Shown: piece after piece, positions 57,046-64,000 of the stretch
How positions within the stretch are numbered: position 1 is the first letter of the stretch
Layout: each line of letters starts with the position of its first letter
NCBI RefSeq assembly: GCF_901212495.1
Contig: NZ_CAAKNY010000017.1
Span: 12,221 to 76,220, forward strand
Length of the DNA stretch: 64,000 nt
From: Collinsella aerofaciens
GTDB taxonomy: Bacteria; Actinomycetota; Coriobacteriia; Coriobacteriales; Coriobacteriaceae
Reading direction: 5' to 3'
Program-made: the position numbers and the translations under genes
The notes under the pieces: generated by a model
What the model was told of the DNA's origin: nothing
What the model saw: the letters and a program-made list of their open reading frames with translations, nothing else
The model's database searches: none

Positions 57046-57876
57046 CTAGAGCTCCTCTCCGACGGCCGTGAGCTCTGCCATGGCCTGCTCAAACTGTTCA
57101 TCGTTGGGGGCCTTGCCGTGCCAGCCCACCTGGTTCTCCATAAAGGAGACGCCCTTGCCCTTCGTGGTCTCGGCGATAATGGCGGTCGGCTGACCCTTGG
57201 TGGCGCGAGCCTCGGCAAAGGCGGCGCGGATCTGGTCGAAATCGTTGCCGTCGGCGAGCTCCACCACATGGAACTTGAAGGCGCGGAACTTGTCGGCGAG
57301 CGGCATGGGATCGTTGACCTCCTCGACGGGGCCATCGATCTGCAGGCCGTTGTGGTCGACGATCACGCAGAGGTTGTCGAGCTGCTGGTTGCCGGCAAAC
57401 ATGGCGGCCTCCCAGACCTGGCCCTCCTCGCTCTCGCCGTCGCCCAGCAGGGCGTACGTGCGGTAAGTATCGCCCCAGTGCTTGGCGGCAACGGCCATGC
57501 CCACGGCGGCGGAGATGCCCTGCCCGAGCGAACCGGTGGACATGTCGACGCCCGGGGTGTCGTTCATGTTGGGGTGACCCTGCAGGTGACTGCCGATGTG
57601 GCGCAGCGTCTCGAGATCCTCCTTGGGGAAGAATCCGCGCTCGGCGAGCACGGCGTACAGACCAGGCGCGCAGTGACCCTTGGAAAGCACGAAGCGATCG
57701 CGGTCGGCCTTGCGGGGGTCGGCCGGGTCGACGTTCATTTCCTCAAAGTACAGATAGGTCATGATGTCGGCAGCGCCGAGCGAACCGCCCGGATGGCCGG
57801 ACTTGGCAGCGTGCACGCCGGTGACGATGCCCTTCCTTACCTCGTTGGCAACCTTTTTGAGCTCTTCGTCGCTCAT
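57046..57876 (-). CDS. Transketolase, N-terminal (thiamine diphosphate-binding) subunit
   Basis: 276 aa. It has AAKSGHPGGSLGAADI, the TPP motif region ALLGDGESEEGQVWEAAMFAGN, and NHNGLQIDG-like string. The split into two genes is common in actinobacteria and archaea. The ATG follows AAAGGAAGG. The upstream 57877-58083 gap likely holds the promoter. Confidence 0.94.
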   Translation of the reverse strand: MSDEELKKVANEVRKGIVTGVHAAKSGHPGGSLGAADIMTYLYFEEMNVDPADPRKADRDRFVLSKGHCAPGLYAVLAERGFFPKEDLETLRHIGSHLQGHPNMNDTPGVDMSTGSLGQGISAAVGMAVAAKHWGDTYRTYALLGDGESEEGQVWEAAMFAGNQQLDNLCVIVDHNGLQIDGPVEEVNDPMPLADKFRAFKFHVVELADGNDFDQIRAAFAEARATKGQPTAIIAETTKGKGVSFMENQVGWHGKAPNDEQFEQAMAELTAVGEEL

Positions 57877-58083
57877 TGTGCCTTCCTTTCATCCTCTTTA
57901 GACAAGATGCGCACGGCACAGAAGGTCGTCCCAACACAGCCGCAATGCACGTACGTCATTCATTATGCTGGAAACTGATGGCTTTACCAGAGTTTTTATC
58001 ATTATTTGAACAATTGAGCAGGCAGAACCGCTGATGAAACGGTTTATCAATGTGAACGTCTTTTGGATGGAGCGCAGTCGGCC

Positions 58084-58974
58084 CTACGCGTTAATGTCCT
58101 TGAATCCCTCGCCGAAGGTTTCCGTAACGTCGGCCACGGTCACGATGGCGCGCGGGTCGCGCTCGCGCACGATCGTCTTGAGCGTGTTGAGCTCGCGACG
58201 GCTCACGATTACCATGATCACCGGCTTCTCGGCACCCGAGTACATGCCGGTCGCCCTCAGCTTGGTGCAGCCGCGGCCCAGGCCATACATGATGTCGGCC
58301 GCGATATCGGGAAACTTGTCCGAGATGATGAGAACCATACGGCGCCTGTTGCCGCCGTCGACCACGGCATCGATCACGTAGCCGCTAATGACCATCGAAA
58401 GGCCCGCATACAGCGCGTTTTCGACCGAAAAGACCGGGGCCGACAGCGCGCACACGGCAACATCGATCGCCATGACGGTCGAGCCAACCGGCAGCGATGT
58501 GTTGCGCGAGATAATCTGACCGATGGTGTCGGAGCCCCCAGTGTTAGCCCCGGCGCGCAACACCATGCCATACCCGACGCCCGTGATGATGCCGCCCCAC
58601 ATAGCAGGCAGCATCAGATCGGCATGTGCCAGCGGCGCGACAAACGGAGCGAACAGGTCGGTGAAAAAGCCCAGCAGCACAAAGCCCGTCGCCGTCTGCA
58701 CCACGTAGAACATGCCGCCCGCACGCATAACCACCAGCAGCAGCAAGGCATTCATCACAATTGTCTGGATACCGACGGGCAGCGATATGCCATGCGAGGC
58801 GCCAACCGCCTGAATAATGGTGGCGAGGCCCGTAACACCGCCGGCGGCAAGGCCGTTGGGAATCAAAAACAGGTCCGTCGCGATAGCTGCCAGGGCGCAG
58901 CCAAACATGATCTTGGGCAAGTCATGAAAGAAGTTCATCGAAAGAATGCGCTTGATGTCCAGACGATATGCCAT
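58084..58974 (-). CDS. YitT-family membrane protein (DUF161 + DUF2179)
   Basis: 296 aa with about five membrane segments (~25-190; GVTGLATIIQAVG and GMVLRAGANTGGSDTIGQII are typical) followed by a cytoplasmic DUF2179 domain (RRRMVLIISDKF...GVTKLRATGMYSG-like, MVIVSRRELNTLKTIV). Function in transport is not established. The ATG at 58974 has GGGAGG upstream. Confidence 0.9.
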   Translation of the reverse strand: MAYRLDIKRILSMNFFHDLPKIMFGCALAAIATDLFLIPNGLAAGGVTGLATIIQAVGASHGISLPVGIQTIVMNALLLLVVMRAGGMFYVVQTATGFVLLGFFTDLFAPFVAPLAHADLMLPAMWGGIITGVGYGMVLRAGANTGGSDTIGQIISRNTSLPVGSTVMAIDVAVCALSAPVFSVENALYAGLSMVISGYVIDAVVDGGNRRRMVLIISDKFPDIAADIMYGLGRGCTKLRATGMYSGAEKPVIMVIVSRRELNTLKTIVRERDPRAIVTVADVTETFGEGFKDINA

Positions 58975-58986
58975 GCTGCCTCCCTC

Positions 58987-59012
58987 AAAAAAGCGCACCC
59001 AAACGAGTGCGC
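58987..59012 (-). terminator. Terminator of the secA-prfB operon
   Basis: GCGCACTC and GGGTGCGC pair around GTTT with a TTTTTT tail on the minus strand, ~92 bp after the prfB stop. It lies just before the yitT ribosome site. Confidence 0.9.
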
Positions 59013-59104
59013 CTTGAACTTCTTGCCGTATTCGATTCTACCGATTCACCGAGCAAATACCACCCCTGCGAAGTGTCTGCATCGACCCGGAGCCAGCCAT
59101 GTGC

Positions 59105-60252
59105 CTAGGCGTCCGAACCTTCCGCATCGGCGTTGCCGGTTGCCCAGCGATGGTAGCCGATCACAAATGGATCCAGATCGCCATCGTCGAGAACAGCCTC
59201 GACGTTGCTGGTCTCCACACCCGAGCGCAGGTCCTTGACCATCTGATACGGGTAGAGCACGTAGCTGCGAATCTGGTTGCCAAACCCGATCGTGGTCTTG
59301 GGTCCACGAATCTCGTCGAGCGCCTCGGCGCGCTTCTCGAGCTCGATCTCGTACAGACGGGCCTTGAGAATCTGCATGCACGCGGCCTTGTTTTGAATCT
59401 GGCTACGCTCGTTTTGGCACGTGACAACGATGCCGCTGGGAAAATGCGTCACGCGTACGGCGGAGTCGGTGGTGTTGACGCCCTGGCCGCCCGGGCCGCT
59501 CGCGTGATACACGTCCACGCGGATATCGTCGGGACTGATCTCGATGTCGATATCGTCAGGCAGCACGGGGATGACCTCGACGCCGGCAAACGTGGTCTGG
59601 CGGCGCTTCTTGTCGTCGGTGGGGCTAATGCGCACCAGACGGTGGACGCCGGCCTCGGCGCGCAGCATGCCAAACGCGTCCTTGCCCTCGACGGTAAAGG
59701 TCGCACGGTCGATGCCGATGACCTCGGCCGCGGGGCAGTCGTTAATGGTGACCTTCCAGCCGCGACGCTGGCAGTACTTCATGTACATCTTAAAGAGCAT
59801 GAAGGTCCAGTCCTGCGCCTCCAGGCCACCCTGTCCGGGCTTGATGGTCACAATCGCGTCGCCGTGATCGAACTCACCGGTAAACCAGCTCGAAAGCTCA
59901 AGCTCGTCGATAGCGCGGGCCAGGCGTCCTGCCGTAGCGGCAGCCTCCTCGCACAATGCGGCGGCATCGGGGTCGTCGCCCATCTCCTCGGCAAGCTCCA
60001 GCGCCGCGCGGGCGTCAGATAGCTCGCCGCGCGCGGTATCCACGGCAGCGATATCTTCCTTGGCGCGAGCGATCTCCTCCATGGTGGCGCGAGCGGCGTC
60101 GGCGTCATCCCAAAAGCCGGGGGCCACGCTTTTTGCCTCGAGCTCGGTCACGCGCGTGCGCTTCTCGTCCAAATGAAGATACGACTCGACCTCGCCGAGC
60201 CGGTCCGCAAACGCATCCAGCTCGGTGGGCGTTACCTCTAAAGCCTCGGCCA

Positions 60253-60253
<1 letters not shown>
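59105..60253 (-). CDS. prfB: Peptide chain release factor 2, no frameshift, SPT tripeptide
   Basis: 382 aa. Reads UGA/UAA and triggers hydrolysis through the GGQ loop (ASGPGGQGVNTTD). The start ATG overlaps the secA stop (TAATG). The usual programmed frameshift site near codon 25 is absent, so it is one continuous frame. At the position of the stop-codon-reading SPF tripeptide the sequence is RISPTDDKKRR, i.e. SPT. No release factor 1 is in the window. Confidence 0.94.
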
Positions 60254-63060
<2,807 letters not shown>

Positions 63061-63191
63061 GTGGTTTTCCTTTTTTTGGCCATCGCCCGTGCCATGCAGC
63101 CTTGGGCGAGTTAAACACAGATAAATGTACTTTAGCCAAACAAGGCGCGGCCTATACGGTCGACCTCGACCGCCACGTAATAACTACGACC

Positions 63192-63228
63192 AACCTGCCA
63201 AAAAGGGACAGGTTTATTTTGGCAGGTT
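63192..63228. repeat. Dispersed palindrome, AAACCTGCCAAAA family, copy 2
   Basis: AACCTGCCAAAA (63192-63203) pairs with TTTTGGCAGGTT (63217-63228) perfectly; the loop GGGACAGGTTTA is shared with 51045-51083. It lies in the 343-bp gap between rpmE and secA. Confidence 0.88.
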
Positions 63229-63258
63229 TTATCTGGGCAAACGCCGCCTCTCTGCCAT

Positions 63259-63325
63259 TTGGTGCAAACCAACCCGTCCCCTTCGCACCAATCTGGTGCA
63301 ATGGGAACGGGTTAGCCTGCACCAA
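63259..63325. repeat. Nested inverted repeat, TTGGTGCA family, copy 2
   Basis: Outer arms TTGGTGCAAACCAACCCGT and the complement ending at 63325, with inner GCACCAA/TGGTGC. It shares TTGGTGCA and CCCGTCCCC blocks with 14104-14170. It lies beside the rpmE terminator. Confidence 0.8.
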
Positions 63326-63333
63326 TTAAAAGA

Positions 63334-63368
63334 AAAGGGCCGCGCACCCAAACGGATGCGCGGCCCTT
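63334..63368 (-). terminator. Terminator of rpmE
   Basis: AAGGGCCGCGCA and TGCGCGGCCCTT form a 12-bp stem with T-rich tail (TTTTCTTTT) on the minus strand, 36 bp after the rpmE stop. Confidence 0.92.
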
Positions 63369-63403
63369 ATGCCATGAATGCGAGCGATTCCGCGGCGAGC
63401 TAT

Positions 63404-63823
63404 TTACTCAGCAGCCTCGGTGGTCTCGGCAGCGGCCTCCTCGACGGGAGCCTCTGCGGGAGCCTCGGCGGCCTGCTTGGCAGCCTCCTCGGCAAACTTA
63501 GCAGCACGCTTGGCCTTCTCGGCAGCCTTAGCCTCAGCGGCGGCCTTGCGAGCGGCCTCGGCCTCAGCAGCCTTGGCAGCCTTGGCAGCCTTGGCCTCCT
63601 CGGCCTTCTTGAGCTGGGCGGCAGCGGCGCCACCGAACTTGTCGGCGAAGCGCTGGACGCGTCCACCGGTGTCGACGAACTTCTGCTGGCCGGTGTAGAA
63701 CGGGTGGCACTCGTTGCAAAGCTCAACCTTCATCTCGGACACGGTAGCGTGCGTCTTGAAGGTGTTGCCGCAAGAGCACGTCACCGTGCACTCGACATAC
63801 TGGGGATGGATACCCTGCTTCAT
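63404..63823 (-). CDS. rpmE: Ribosomal protein bL31 with long Ala/Lys/Glu tail
   Basis: The first ~68 residues are a zinc-type bL31: [22 protein letters not shown] with two CxxC groups (CSCG and CNEC) and the [20 protein letters not shown] motif. Another ~70 residues follow, made almost only of Ala, Lys and Glu and probably helical; ordinary bL31 ends near residue 70. AAGGAG precedes the ATG. Confidence 0.95.
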   Translation of the reverse strand: MKQGIHPQYVECTVTCSCGNTFKTHATVSEMKVELCNECHPFYTGQQKFVDTGGRVQRFADKFGGAAAAQLKKAEEAKAAKAAKAAEAEAARKAAAEAKAAEKAKRAAKFAEEAAKQAAEAPAEAPVEEAAAETTEAAE

Positions 63824-63845
63824 GGTAGGACTCCTTATTGGTCAG

Positions 63846-63894
63846 GCGCTGGTTACCGATCAGCGCATAAGGCGTCTTGGTTTCCGACCAAGAC
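63846..63894 (-). promoter_or_regulatory. Two leader hairpins upstream of rpmE
   Basis: GCGCTG/CAGCGC (63846-63866) and GTCTTGGT/ACCAAGAC (63874-63894) form two stems in the mRNA leader just ahead of the ribosome site. Ribosomal protein L31 genes in several phyla have autoregulatory leaders; this is a candidate, not a matched family. Confidence 0.4.
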
Positions 63895-64000
63895 AACAAA
63901 CTCGGCTATGGTACCACGGCGCCGCGTGTCCCACAAAAGGTTCACGGTCTTTTCGGAACGACACGAATCTGACCCATCGAAACACATCTCCACCGTTCCT

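Overview
The window is GC-rich bacterial chromosome with small-operon gene content typical of an anaerobic gut actinobacterium of the class Coriobacteriia, most likely Collinsella or a close relative. That placement is inferred from protein style (PTS-heavy sugar metabolism, split transketolase, FtsE with a long N-terminal extension, bL31 with an alanine-rich tail, rubredoxin/flavin reductase pair) and was not tested by a database search. The two ends are incomplete: a GH4 glycosidase runs off the left edge.

Layout, left to right. 1-4.3 kb: an alpha-glucoside PTS operon on the minus strand (EIIA, BglG/LicT-type antiterminator, EIICB, GH4 phospho-glucosidase) with a candidate RAT antiterminator hairpin in its leader. 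4.4-6.7 kb: DEAD-box RNA helicase. 7.2-10.5 kb: FHA-domain protein and membrane Ser/Thr kinase. 11-14.1 kb: copper module copA-copZ-csoR with a CsoR-type operator. 14.2-18.5 kb: zinc-ribbon membrane protein, amidohydrolase, AbiEi-like/PD-(D/E)XK protein, and an unknown protein. 18.9-25.1 kb: gltBD glutamate synthase. 25.4-29.4 kb: arylsulfotransferase-like protein, gpmA, mntH. 29.7-41 kb: a long same-strand minus run for sulfur acquisition and methionine synthesis. It carries a substrate-binding/permease fusion and ATPase, MetY, siroheme sulfite reductase, TusA, thioredoxin, and a sulfur carrier with its E1 enzyme and JAMM protease, followed by a CbiK-type chelatase and a FecBCD-like transporter. 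41.2-45 kb: rubredoxin, flavin reductase, smpB, TPR protein, tRNA-Glu, tRNA-Gln, an ArsC/Spx-like protein. 45-49.6 kb: a MurNAc catabolic operon (murR-murQ-murP-mupG). 49.7-64 kb: VanZ-like protein, serine recombinase, rnr, ftsEX, split transketolase, YitT protein, prfB, secA, rpmE.

The most striking structure is not a gene. Six intergenic arrays (A-F, all between 6.9 and 29.7 kb) contain 18 copies of a rigid 57-bp palindromic unit: a 16-bp arm close to GTCTCRATCTGTAACA, exactly 25 bp of loop, and the inverted arm. Copies are separated by exactly 23 or 24 bp, giving an 80-81 bp period. The loops share a degenerate, strand-oriented consensus (TAGA near one end, a T-run in the middle, CTAGA at the other end). 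The arrays bracket short gene modules in pairs: A-[FHA, kinase]-B, C-[AbiEi-like nuclease]-D, E-[gpmA, mntH]-F. No cas genes are present and I do not recognise the element. It is the best candidate here for an undescribed system.

Other points of interest are: the sulfur cluster matching the protein-thiocarboxylate methionine route known from Wolinella succinogenes, with the carrier ending Gly-Gly-Gly-Cys; a binding-protein/permease fusion; a perfect 28-bp-arm cruciform between ftsE and the transketolase genes; and RF2 with SPT in place of the usual SPF tripeptide. All minus-strand coordinates are given low to high; start codons were re-chosen by ribosome binding site where the longest frame looked too long.
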